Below, in pieces: positions 1 through 6,342 of a stretch of DNA of 8,137 nucleotides; the stretch's first letter is position 1, and each line of letters starts with the position of its first letter. The notes beneath the pieces were generated by a model. That model saw only the letters and a list, made by a program, of their open reading frames with translations, searched no databases and was not told the DNA's origin. The translations under genes and the position numbers were made by a program. The DNA comes from Actinomycetota bacterium (GTDB taxonomy: Bacteria > Actinomycetota > Acidimicrobiia > Acidimicrobiales > SZUA-35): contig JAQCHM010000136.1 of the NCBI GenBank assembly GCA_027730885.1, positions 1-8,137 on the forward strand, in the 5' to 3' direction.

Positions 1-113
1 TGATGGCCGCGATCGGGTGGCTGTTGCGGGGCCAGGTGACCATTGCCGGCCTCCATCTCGTTTGGATGATCGTGCTCCGGTTACTGTCACAGCGCATGGG
101 TACCGAACGATGA
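1..113 (+). CDS. 3' end of an unidentified upstream gene (partial)
   Basis: The frame starting at base 3 is open from the window edge to a TGA at 111-113. It has mostly G or C at third codon positions (about three quarters), while the competing frame used by the next gene is G/C-poor at third positions over the same stretch. That contrast argues this is the true coding frame here. The visible C-terminal tail is about 36 residues with a hydrophobic patch (ITIAGLH-like, then VWMIVLRLL) and a polar end, SQRMGTER. This could be a final membrane helix or simply an amphipathic helix. The stop overlaps the next gene's ATG as ATGA, so the two genes are probably translationally coupled. Too little is visible to name the family. 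Confidence 0.5.
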   Translation, partial: MAAIGWLLRGQVTIAGLHLVWMIVLRLLSQRMGTER

Positions 114-1381
114 GGAGCCGGTACCGGCTGGCCAAGCAACCGGACGGAGTCTTCTACGGCTGGGTGATCGTGGCCGCTGCCTCCCTGGTTCTGTTCGTCG
201 CCTATGGCATCCAGTTCTCGTACGGCGTGTTCGTCAAGGCCATGGGTGAGGAGATGGGCTGGACCCGGGCCCAGACCGCACTCCCGTACGCGGTCTACGT
301 CTTCCTGTACAGCGCCCTGAGCGCGACGAGTGGTCGCATGACCGACCGATTCGGTCCGAGGCGAGTCGTCGGCACTGGCGCGGTGCTCCTGCTCGTCGGT
401 TGGGGTCTCTCCAGCCGGGCACGGCAGCCATGGCATCTGCTGGTGACCATGGGTTTCGTCGCGGCGTGTGGCATGAGCTCCACGTGGGCGCCGTGCAGCG
501 GGACCGTGGTTCGCTGGTTCACCCGACTTCGCGGCACCGCGGTCTCCATCACGACGAGCGGGGGAAGCGTGGGGAACCTCGTGGTTCCCCTCATCGCCGC
601 CCTGCTCGTGGGCACCGTCGGCTGGCGCTCGACGATGCTGGGCATGGCCGTCGGCGGCGGGGTCCTCATCTTCCTGGCCGCACAACTGCTCTACCGCGAT
701 CCCGAGTCCCGGGGCCTCCACCCCGATGGCGACGCCGTCGCGACGCAGACGCCGATCTCGAGCCTGTCCTTGGGTGATGTCCAGTGGACCGCGCCATTCC
801 TGCTGATCATTGGCGCCTACGCGTTGACGTGGCTGACGGTGTTCGTGCCCTTCGTCCACGCACCGGCCTTCGCCGAGGAGCTGGGGGCCAGCGACATCAG
901 TGCGGCAACCGTTCTCAGCGCCACGGGCGTCGGCGGCATCCTCGGTCGACTCGCTTCGGGTGGCATTTCCGATCGGGTCGGCCGCTTCCCCACCCTGCTC
1001 ACCATGTTCGGGCTCACCGCGTCCGCCTTCTTCCTCTTCGCCTCGGCGGAGGGCATCGGTCCGATCGACGGCGGACTGGCGATGATGTGGCCCGCGGCGG
1101 TCTTGTTCGGTTGGGCCTACGGCGGCAGCACCGCGCTGTTCCCAGCCCTCGTCGGTGACATCTTCGGAACCACCCACGCCGGCACCATCATCGGCGCCGT
1201 GTTCGCTCGGGCCGGATCCACCGCGGCGCTCGGCCCCTACGTTGCCGGATGGCTGTACGACTCGACCGGCGCCTACGGAACCGCCTTCCTGTTGTGCGGT
1301 GGGCTGAACGTCCTCGGCCTGGGTTTCGTAGTGGCCCTTGCGCTCAACCAACGCAGGTCGGTGAGCACCGAGACGACCTGA
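110..1381 (+). CDS. MFS transporter, monocarboxylate (MCT/OFA-like) type
   Basis: This is a predicted 12-helix inner-membrane secondary transporter of 423 residues, a normal MFS length. After a short basic N-terminus comes YGWVIVAAASLVLFVAYGIQ, typical of the first helix of the monocarboxylate/oxalate-formate group. It is followed by FSYGVF and an EEMGWTRAQ segment, also usual in that group. The loop between helices 2 and 3 carries the MFS signature as SGRMTDRFGPRR, and the C-terminal half has its echo, GRLASGGISDRVGR. Members move small organic acids, often with protons; the substrate here cannot be read. An in-frame GTG at 17 would add 31 residues. I prefer ATG 110 because the extra stretch has poor third-position G/C, is not conserved-looking, and overlaps the coding tail of the upstream gene. 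No strong Shine-Dalgarno is visible, which fits coupling through the 4-base overlap. The EthD gene follows 58 bases later on the same strand. Confidence 0.9.
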   Translation: MRSRYRLAKQPDGVFYGWVIVAAASLVLFVAYGIQFSYGVFVKAMGEEMGWTRAQTALPYAVYVFLYSALSATSGRMTDRFGPRRVVGTGAVLLLVGWGLSSRARQPWHLLVTMGFVAACGMSSTWAPCSGTVVRWFTRLRGTAVSITTSGGSVGNLVVPLIAALLVGTVGWRSTMLGMAVGGGVLIFLAAQLLYRDPESRGLHPDGDAVATQTPISSLSLGDVQWTAPFLLIIGAYALTWLTVFVPFVHAPAFAEELGASDISAATVLSATGVGGILGRLASGGISDRVGRFPTLLTMFGLTASAFFLFASAEGIGPIDGGLAMMWPAAVLFGWAYGGSTALFPALVGDIFGTTHAGTIIGAVFARAGSTAALGPYVAGWLYDSTGAYGTAFLLCGGLNVLGLGFVVALALNQRRSVSTETT

Positions 1382-1439
1382 AGCGGGCTCAGTCGAGTTC
1401 GGCTGGCGCAGGCACCGGTCCAGCGTGAAGACTGCGGCC

Positions 1440-2009
1440 ATGTTGGAGATCGTGGTACTCGGAAATGACATCGACGCGGCCCTTGGGGTAGCAGCCGACG
1501 TCGGCGGCACAGCGCTGGTCGCCGATCGGGAGGACACCCGTGAGCTGGCGTTCCGGACGGTGGTGCGTGCCAGGGTCGACGACCTCGGACGCCTGGCCGA
1601 CGCGGCCTCGGTCGCCACCCTGGCGTGTTTCAGCCGGGTCATCTGCCAACGGGACCGTCCCGTCCGCCGAGGCGAACCCTCACCCGGGTTCACCGCGGTG
1701 TTCGGCTTGGTGGCCCACCCCAACCTCACCCATCAGCAGGCCGACGCTCACTGGCGTGACGTCCATGCCCCGCTCGCGCTCACCCACCACGCGGCAATGT
1801 GGGACTACACCCAGCTCTCGGTCGTCGACCACATCGACGGCCTCGCCGTCGACGGATTGGCGCTGTGCGCCTTTCGGTCCATGGAGGACCTCCGCACCAA
1901 GTTCTTCAACGACGACACCAGCCGCGACATCATCGTCGCCGACGTCAGCTCGTTCGCCGATACCAAGCGCTCCCCGCAACGCCTCGTCGCCACCGAGCAC
2001 ACGTTCTGA
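1440..2009 (+). CDS. EthD-domain (dimeric alpha-beta barrel) protein
   Basis: This 189-residue protein has a C-terminal EthD-like ferredoxin fold from about residue 83 to the end. The family hallmark is seen as ADAHWRDVHAPLAL (His104-Trp105, His109), followed by a strand WDYTQLSVVDHIDG and FRSMEDLRTKFFND. The first 80 residues (LEIVVLGNDIDAAL, then VVRARVDDLGRLADAASVAT) look like a diverged second copy of the same fold, so the protein may be a fused pseudo-dimer. EthD was described beside the ethyl tert-butyl ether monooxygenase, and relatives sit in catabolic clusters where their exact chemistry is often unclear. No catalytic assignment is justified here. The start is uncertain: ATG 1440 is chosen, with GTG 1425 possible (five more residues), and neither has a good ribosome site. 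The location after the MFS transporter suggests co-transcription. Confidence 0.8.
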   Translation: MLEIVVLGNDIDAALGVAADVGGTALVADREDTRELAFRTVVRARVDDLGRLADAASVATLACFSRVICQRDRPVRRGEPSPGFTAVFGLVAHPNLTHQQADAHWRDVHAPLALTHHAAMWDYTQLSVVDHIDGLAVDGLALCAFRSMEDLRTKFFNDDTSRDIIVADVSSFADTKRSPQRLVATEHTF

Positions 2010-2107
2010 TCCACGACCCACTCAAGTAGTTGCGATTGCGGTCCGTTGGAACGATCAAGACTGCAACGTCGGCTCAGCTCACACCCGCGCCGCCTGTCCG
2101 GACGCGG

Positions 2108-3481
2108 ATGATCGTCTCGATCGGCCTCCAGCTCGGGGTCTACTTGGTGGCAGGCACCGTCCTGGCTGCTCTGGTGGCCGCCAACTATGGCATCTACCTG
2201 GCCGGTCGTATCTACCCGGCGCTGATCATCGTCACCGTGTTCGTCGTTCTCGGAGTGCTCCGCGCCCTCTGGTCGATGCGGGTTCCGTTCGTCGAGCCCT
2301 TCGGCCTCGAAGTGACCGCGACCGAGCCCGAGCTGATCCGGGTGATTCACGAGGTGGCATCGGCCGTCGGCAGCGATCCGCCCGACGCGGTGTACCTTGT
2401 TCCCGACGTCAACGCCTTTGTCACCGAGGACGCTCGCTTCGGCGGTCTCGTGAGCAGACGGCGAGTGCTCGGAATCGGTGTCCCTCTCATCCACTCGTTG
2501 AACATCGGCGAACTGCGCGCAATTCTCGGTCACGAGTTCGGCCACTTCGCAGGAGGCGATACCAAACTCGGCAGCGTCGTGTACCGGGGCCAACGATCAG
2601 CCACCGTGTTGGCCCAGAGCGCTGGTGGCGGCCTGATAGCGGACATCTTCGTCTGGTACGCCAACTTCGTTGTGCGGACCTCGAGCGCAGTGAGTCGACG
2701 CCAGGAGGTCGCGGCTGACCTGTTCGCGGTCAATGCGTTCGGCAGTGCACCGATGCGGTCGGCCTTGGGCAAGATCGACGACGCCGCCGTAGCGTTCGAC
2801 CAATTCGCCAGCGGATACTTGACACCCCTGTTCCAACAACGTTGCCGGCCGATCAACCTCTTCACCGGCTACGAGGCGGTCTACCGGGACCCGACGCGAC
2901 AGGCCCAACGCGAGGACGAAACGGCCAGACGGCGCCGGCGCGCCCCGAACCCCTACGACACCCATCCCACAGCGAGCACACGTCTCGAAACGATCGAACA
3001 CTGGCCGGCGGTCATCGGCACCGTCGCGTCCGACGACCGTCCAGCGAACGAACTGTTGTCGCCCCAGGCCGCCTCGGCCGACCGACTGAGCGAGCTGATT
3101 GCTTCGCGCATCGATCCACGGCTGACTCCCATCGAGTGGACAGCATCGGCCGAGGTGCTCGGCCGCACCAACGACTGGCTGGTCGACCTGGGGTTCGCCG
3201 GGCCACTCGGATGGGCGGAGCAACGAGCACTCCTCGACGAATGGGCCACGAAGCGGTATTGGGACATTCCTCGTCGTCGGGTACTCGACCGAGCGCCCCA
3301 GAACTACTTCCCCAACCGGATGGAAGCGATCGACCATTGGCTGCGAGCGACCTTCGAGCGGCAGTTGGCCCAGCTTCCGGGCAACCGCTGGACGCTGCGC
3401 TGGGACGGACCTGCGCTGCTTTCGTCCGAGACCGGCGAGACGCTCGACTGCGCGCGCCGTCGCCGCGTATCGATCCGGTGA
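2108..3481 (+). CDS. Membrane-anchored M48-family zinc metallopeptidase
   Basis: The protein is 457 residues from ATG 2108. Two hydrophobic helices at about residues 5-27 and 33-52 anchor it in the membrane, as in HtpX/Ste24-type proteases. The catalytic zinc motif HEFGH lies at residues 142-146, within ILGHEFGHFAGGDTKLG. The expected third zinc ligand is Glu200 in RRQEVAADLFA, matching the family's ExxAD pattern 54 residues later. The C-terminal 150 residues, beyond the usual catalytic domain, are rich in charged residues and Trp and are not recognised. It is longer than classic HtpX (about 290). In-frame TTG codons at 2030 and 2036 allow up to 26 more residues. ATG 2108 is preferred because it starts just before the first helix, but no Shine-Dalgarno supports any choice. 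It likely cleaves membrane or misfolded proteins. The link to neighbouring catabolic genes is only positional. Confidence 0.88.
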   Translation: MIVSIGLQLGVYLVAGTVLAALVAANYGIYLAGRIYPALIIVTVFVVLGVLRALWSMRVPFVEPFGLEVTATEPELIRVIHEVASAVGSDPPDAVYLVPDVNAFVTEDARFGGLVSRRRVLGIGVPLIHSLNIGELRAILGHEFGHFAGGDTKLGSVVYRGQRSATVLAQSAGGGLIADIFVWYANFVVRTSSAVSRRQEVAADLFAVNAFGSAPMRSALGKIDDAAVAFDQFASGYLTPLFQQRCRPINLFTGYEAVYRDPTRQAQREDETARRRRRAPNPYDTHPTASTRLETIEHWPAVIGTVASDDRPANELLSPQAASADRLSELIASRIDPRLTPIEWTASAEVLGRTNDWLVDLGFAGPLGWAEQRALLDEWATKRYWDIPRRRVLDRAPQNYFPNRMEAIDHWLRATFERQLAQLPGNRWTLRWDGPALLSSETGETLDCARRRRVSIR

Positions 3482-3556
3482 CCTTCCCACCGCGCACGAA
3501 GAGCTCCGCCGCCTCGGCCTCTCAACCGCCCCCACCTCCGGACTTTGAAGCGTTTT

Positions 3557-3575
3557 CCACGTCACACGTGGTTTT
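3557..3575 (+). terminator. Hairpin followed by TTTT after the M48 gene
   Basis: CCACGT and ACGTGG (3557-3562 and 3566-3571) form a perfect 6-bp stem with a CAC loop, directly followed by TTTT on the + strand. It lies 75 bases after the peptidase stop and before the LLM gene, so it can end the leftmost transcript. The stem is short and the T-run only four bases, so an intrinsic terminator is plausible rather than certain. It is also part of the repeated element at 3557-3590. Confidence 0.45.
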
Positions 3576-3590
3576 CAGTTCAAATTTCGG
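3557..3590 (-). repeat. Intergenic repeat element, copy B (inverted)
   Basis: Read on the minus strand this 34-base stretch is CCGAAATTTG, four variable bases, GAAAACCACG, five variable bases, CGTGG. It matches 28 of 34 positions with 8081-8114 on the plus strand. The differences fall only in the 4-base spacer and the 5-base loop region, while the boxes are identical. It fills part of the 139-base gap 3482-3620 between the M48 and LLM genes. No gene is seen in that gap, and its other bases (3482-3550) show nothing recognisable. Confidence 0.7.
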
Positions 3591-3620
3591 TGGCGGAGCG
3601 AGTCGGGGGCAGTATTGGGG

Positions 3621-4826
3621 ATGCGATTTGGCGTCTTCTACGAACTCCAACTGCCCAAGCCCTGGGATGACGGAGCCGAGCAACAGCTGATCAACGAGGC
3701 GATCGAACAGGTCGAGTTGGCCGACCGGCTCGGCATCCACCACGCCTGGGCGGTCGAACATCACTTCCTCGACGAGTACTCGCACTGCTCGGCGTCCGAC
3801 GTGTTCCTGGCAACGCTGGCTGCTCGGACCAAACAAATCCGCGTCGGCTTCGGCATCCGGCAGGTCATTCCCCAGTACAACCCGCCGGCGCGGACCGCCG
3901 AGTCGGTGGCCATGCTCGACCTGTGCTCGCAGGGCCGAGTCGAGTTCGGCATCGGCGAGAGCGCGACCCGGATGGAGCTCCGCGGGTTCAACATCGCGGC
4001 GCGGGAGAAGCGCGAGTTGGCGCTCGAAGCCGCCGAGCAGATCGCCAACATGATGGCCATGGACCCTTACCCGGGGTACGAGGGTCGTGGGTTCTCGATG
4101 CCCTGTCGAAACGTGCTGCCAAAGCCGATCCAGAAACCGCATCCTCCGATGTGGATGGCCTGCACCAACCGCCAGACCATCGAGGTCGCGGCCCGCAACG
4201 GCTTGGGCGCCCTGGCCTTCAGCTTCGTCGATCCCGACGAAGCTCGACTCTGGGCAACCGCCTACTACGACATCATCCAGAGCGAGGCCTGCGTTCCGAT
4301 CAGCCACATGGTGAACGCAAACATCGCCATGGTGGCGCCGTTCTCGCTGAACCACGACCCTAACCAGGCCGTCGCCCGAGGCATCCACGGTTTCCGCTTC
4401 TTCAACTACGCCATGGGCGCGCTGGTGACCAAGGACAACGTGCCGGGCCGGACCACGCTCTGGCAGGACTATCTGGCCCAGGCCAGCGACAAGAAGCTGA
4501 CCCGTAAAGCTCCCGGCATCGGTACCCCGCAGGAGTTCGGCGACCTCGTCCGCGACTACGAACTCGCGGGCGTCGATCAGGTGATCTTCCTCCAGCAGGG
4601 CGGGCTCAACAAGCACGAACACATCTGCGAGAGCCTGCAGCTGTTCGGCGACGAGGTCCTGCCGGACTTCGAACCCAACCGGGCGTCGGTCGAGTCGGCC
4701 AAGGCCGAGCGACTCGCGCCCCACATCGAGGCTGCGCTTCGGCGCAAGAACTGGATGCGGCCCCTCGAGGAGGACGAGATCCCCGTCGTCGGCGCCTCGG
4801 TCAAGAAAGCCGAGCTCTACCAGTAA
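3621..4826 (+). CDS. LLM-class (luciferase-like) flavin-dependent oxidoreductase
   Basis: This 401-residue protein is a TIM-barrel monooxygenase of the bacterial luciferase-like superfamily, expected to use reduced FMN or F420 to oxidise an organic substrate. Evidence in order: the N-terminal strand MRFGVFYELQ; ADRLGIHHAWAVEHHF (Glu46-His47-His48), the usual EHH motif after strand 2; SDVFLATLAARTKQIRVGFG; the segment NPPARTAESVAMLDLCSQGR followed by VEFGIGES, very typical of the family; and KPHPPMWMAC before the insertion region. A tail of about 50 residues after VLPDFEPN makes it longer than many members (330-360). ATG 3621 is chosen over an in-frame TTG at 3615 because it begins exactly at the family's first strand. 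A GGGGG run at 3605-3609 is a weak ribosome site. Cofactor choice and substrate cannot be read. It stands alone on its strand between the hairpin element and a convergent gene pair. Confidence 0.9.
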   Translation: MRFGVFYELQLPKPWDDGAEQQLINEAIEQVELADRLGIHHAWAVEHHFLDEYSHCSASDVFLATLAARTKQIRVGFGIRQVIPQYNPPARTAESVAMLDLCSQGRVEFGIGESATRMELRGFNIAAREKRELALEAAEQIANMMAMDPYPGYEGRGFSMPCRNVLPKPIQKPHPPMWMACTNRQTIEVAARNGLGALAFSFVDPDEARLWATAYYDIIQSEACVPISHMVNANIAMVAPFSLNHDPNQAVARGIHGFRFFNYAMGALVTKDNVPGRTTLWQDYLAQASDKKLTRKAPGIGTPQEFGDLVRDYELAGVDQVIFLQQGGLNKHEHICESLQLFGDEVLPDFEPNRASVESAKAERLAPHIEAALRRKNWMRPLEEDEIPVVGASVKKAELYQ

Positions 4827-4827
4827 A

Positions 4828-4851
4828 CGCCGGACACTCCGGGCGTCCGGC
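4828..4851. terminator. Inverted repeat between convergent genes
   Basis: GCCGGAC (4829-4835) and GTCCGGC (4845-4851) form a perfect 7-bp GC-rich stem with a 9-base loop. It occupies nearly the whole 25-base gap between the LLM stop (4826) and the stop of the leftward small gene (4852). The location suits a shared two-way terminator. There is no T-run on either side, so the call is tentative. Confidence 0.35.
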
Positions 4852-5115
4852 TCAGTCCTTCTTGAGCCGGCTTGCCCGTTCGACCTCTCGCTTCTCCCAG
4901 GGCTCCATGGCCTCCAGGCGAGCCTCAGACCGGCGCGCTTGCTTCTCGGCCCTCCTCTCGGCCCGAGCGGATCGAACCGAGCAGACGAATCGGAACGGCG
5001 CACTGATCACGCGTACCAGCGTTCGCGCCGCGCGGAAGGGGGCCTTCACGATCGTTGCCACAACCCGGACGGTGGCGACGAGGCGGCTGCGGAACGACGG
5101 GGAGGCGGAGTCCAT
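4852..5115 (-). CDS. Small basic hypothetical protein
   Basis: This is an 87-residue protein that I do not recognise. Codon use supports it: almost every codon on the minus strand ends in G or C, unlike the plus-strand reading frame across the same bases (4862-5131). The first half has alternating hydrophobic and basic residues (LVATVRVVATIVKAPFRAAR, then TLVRVISAPFRFV), consistent with amphipathic or membrane-surface helices. The second half is a highly charged helix (RAERRAEKQARRSEARLEAM, then EKREVERASRLKKD) that could be a coiled coil. It begins 19 bases after the CoA-transferase stop on the same strand, so the two are probably one transcript. No clear Shine-Dalgarno precedes ATG 5115. 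A role at the membrane or in nucleic-acid binding would be guesswork. Confidence 0.6.
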   Translation of the reverse strand: MDSASPSFRSRLVATVRVVATIVKAPFRAARTLVRVISAPFRFVCSVRSARAERRAEKQARRSEARLEAMEPWEKREVERASRLKKD

Positions 5116-5134
5116 ACAAGTCGAAGACTAGCTG

Positions 5135-6328
5135 TCACGCCGGCTCGACCCGGGCGATCCGCTCGGCGTCCCAGCCGAGCTCGGCCAGGATCTCCGCCGT
5201 GTCCTGCCCCGGTCTCGGGGCGTGACGACGAAGGACGGTGGACAACCCGTCGTAGGCAATCGGATCTCGAACCACCCGATATCGACCTTCGGTGGGGTGG
5301 TCCATCAACGGCATCAGGTCGACTGCCTGGAGGTGGGCGTCCTCGGTCATCTGATTGAGGTCGAGGACCGGGTTGGCCGGGATCGAATGCTGGTTGCAGA
5401 ACGCCATCCACTCAGCCACCGGTTTGGTCGCGGCGAACTGTTCGAGCAGCGCGTAGAGGTCGGAGCTGTTGGCGATGCGATCGGCATGCGCCGCGAACTG
5501 CGGATCGTCCATCAACTCGGGATGGCCGACGAAGTCGAAGAAGGCCCGCCAGTTCGGATCGGTGTACGGGAGGATGCAGGCATAGCCATCGGCGCACCGG
5601 TAGGGCTTGCGGAAGGGGTTCATGGTTCGGACGTAGCCGACGTCACCCATCGTCGGCTCGAAAATCTGGCCACTGTGGTGTTCGACGATGTTGAACGCGA
5701 CCATCGTCTCGAACATCGGCACCTCGATCGTCTGGCCCTGACCGGTGCGCTCGCGATGGAACAGCGCGGCCATGGTGGCCTGCACGATGTGGAGCGAACA
5801 GACCTTGTCGGCCATCACCGCCGGCGTGTAGGCCGGTTCGCCGCTGACCCGGCCGGCCAGTGCGGCGAGGCCGCTGATCGCCTGGATGGCATCGTCGTAC
5901 GCGGCTCGGTCGGCATAGGGACCCGATGACCCGTACCCGTTGGCCACGAGGTGGATCAGGTTCGGATGTCGGCCCCGCAAGGTCGCAGCGTCGAGACCCA
6001 GGCGGGTCAGGGCCGCGCCCCGCATGTTGGAGAGGAACACGTCAGCCGACGCCACCAGGTCGGCCATCGCCGCGGTGCCGACTTCGGACTTGAGGTCCAG
6101 GACGACACTGCGCTTGTTGCGGTGGGCGTTGAGGGCCATGGCGTTCATGCTGGGACTCCGTCGCGGTCCGGAGTCGAGGAACGCCTCGCCCCCCGGCGCC
6201 TCGACCCGGATGACGTCGGCACCGTGATCGGCCAACATCCTGGCCGCCAGAGGACCCATCAGCACCGTGGTGAGATCGATGATTCGGATGCCGTCGAGGG
6301 CGCCGGGGCGGTCCTGGTGATTCGTCAC
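5135..6328 (-). CDS. CaiB/BaiF family CoA-transferase
   Basis: The 397-residue protein is a class III CoA-transferase, which moves CoA between carboxylic acids in the cytoplasm; the length is standard (380-410). The N-terminus LDGIRIIDLTTVLMGPLAAR and then MLADHGADVIRVEAPGGE is the family's opening Rossmann segment. NKRSVVLDLKS and ANGYGSSGPYADRAAYD follow as expected. The likely catalytic aspartate is Asp174 in PAVMADKVCSLH, placed just before ALFHRERTGQGQTIEVPMFE, the conserved strand that follows it in formyl-CoA and carnitine CoA-transferases. The donor and acceptor cannot be inferred. GTG 6328 is the first possible start, because a TAG lies four codons upstream in frame. No Shine-Dalgarno is properly spaced (a GAGGAG is 17 bases away), but a -10 box fits a leaderless message. 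The gene is divergent from the dehydratase and leads the small basic protein. Confidence 0.93.
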   Translation of the reverse strand: MTNHQDRPGALDGIRIIDLTTVLMGPLAARMLADHGADVIRVEAPGGEAFLDSGPRRSPSMNAMALNAHRNKRSVVLDLKSEVGTAAMADLVASADVFLSNMRGAALTRLGLDAATLRGRHPNLIHLVANGYGSSGPYADRAAYDDAIQAISGLAALAGRVSGEPAYTPAVMADKVCSLHIVQATMAALFHRERTGQGQTIEVPMFETMVAFNIVEHHSGQIFEPTMGDVGYVRTMNPFRKPYRCADGYACILPYTDPNWRAFFDFVGHPELMDDPQFAAHADRIANSSDLYALLEQFAATKPVAEWMAFCNQHSIPANPVLDLNQMTEDAHLQAVDLMPLMDHPTEGRYRVVRDPIAYDGLSTVLRRHAPRPGQDTAEILAELGWDAERIARVEPA

Positions 6329-6334
6329 GCGGGC

Positions 6335-6340
6335 AGCCTA
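6335..6340 (-). promoter_or_regulatory. -10 box for a leaderless CoA-transferase transcript
   Basis: On the minus strand TAGGCT fits the actinobacterial TANNNT consensus. It ends six bases before the GTG start, so if transcription starts at the usual distance the first RNA base is the G of GTG. That explains the lack of a ribosome site. The -35 region lies inside the divergent dehydratase gene and is weak by eye. Confidence 0.5.
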
Positions 6341-6342
6341 GG

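Noticed and set aside
17..109. GTG 17 as the start of the MFS transporter
   Set aside because: The added 31 residues are hydrophilic, poor in third-position G/C, and overlap the better coding frame of the upstream gene.
1540..2718. 392-codon plus-strand open frame spanning the EthD and M48 genes
   Set aside because: Low-complexity Arg/Ser/Pro-rich product that crosses two well-supported genes in another frame; a GC-driven shadow.
2597..3565. 322-codon minus-strand frame opposite the M48 gene
   Set aside because: Antisense to the HEFGH-containing peptidase and without family features.
3557..3590. CRISPR-like repeat
   Set aside because: The two copies are 4.5 kb apart, inverted relative to each other, and have no regular spacers.
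3522..5003. 493-codon open frame on the minus strand across the LLM gene
   Set aside because: It is antisense to a clear LLM oxidoreductase, has no recognisable domain, and is open because of high-GC codon bias on the other strand.
4862..5131. 89-codon plus-strand frame opposite the small basic gene
   Set aside because: Worse third-position G/C than the minus-strand frame and no spacing that fits an operon.
5222..5929. 235-codon plus-strand frame opposite the CoA-transferase
   Set aside because: Antisense to a complete CaiB/BaiF gene; His/Arg/Val-rich product without motifs.
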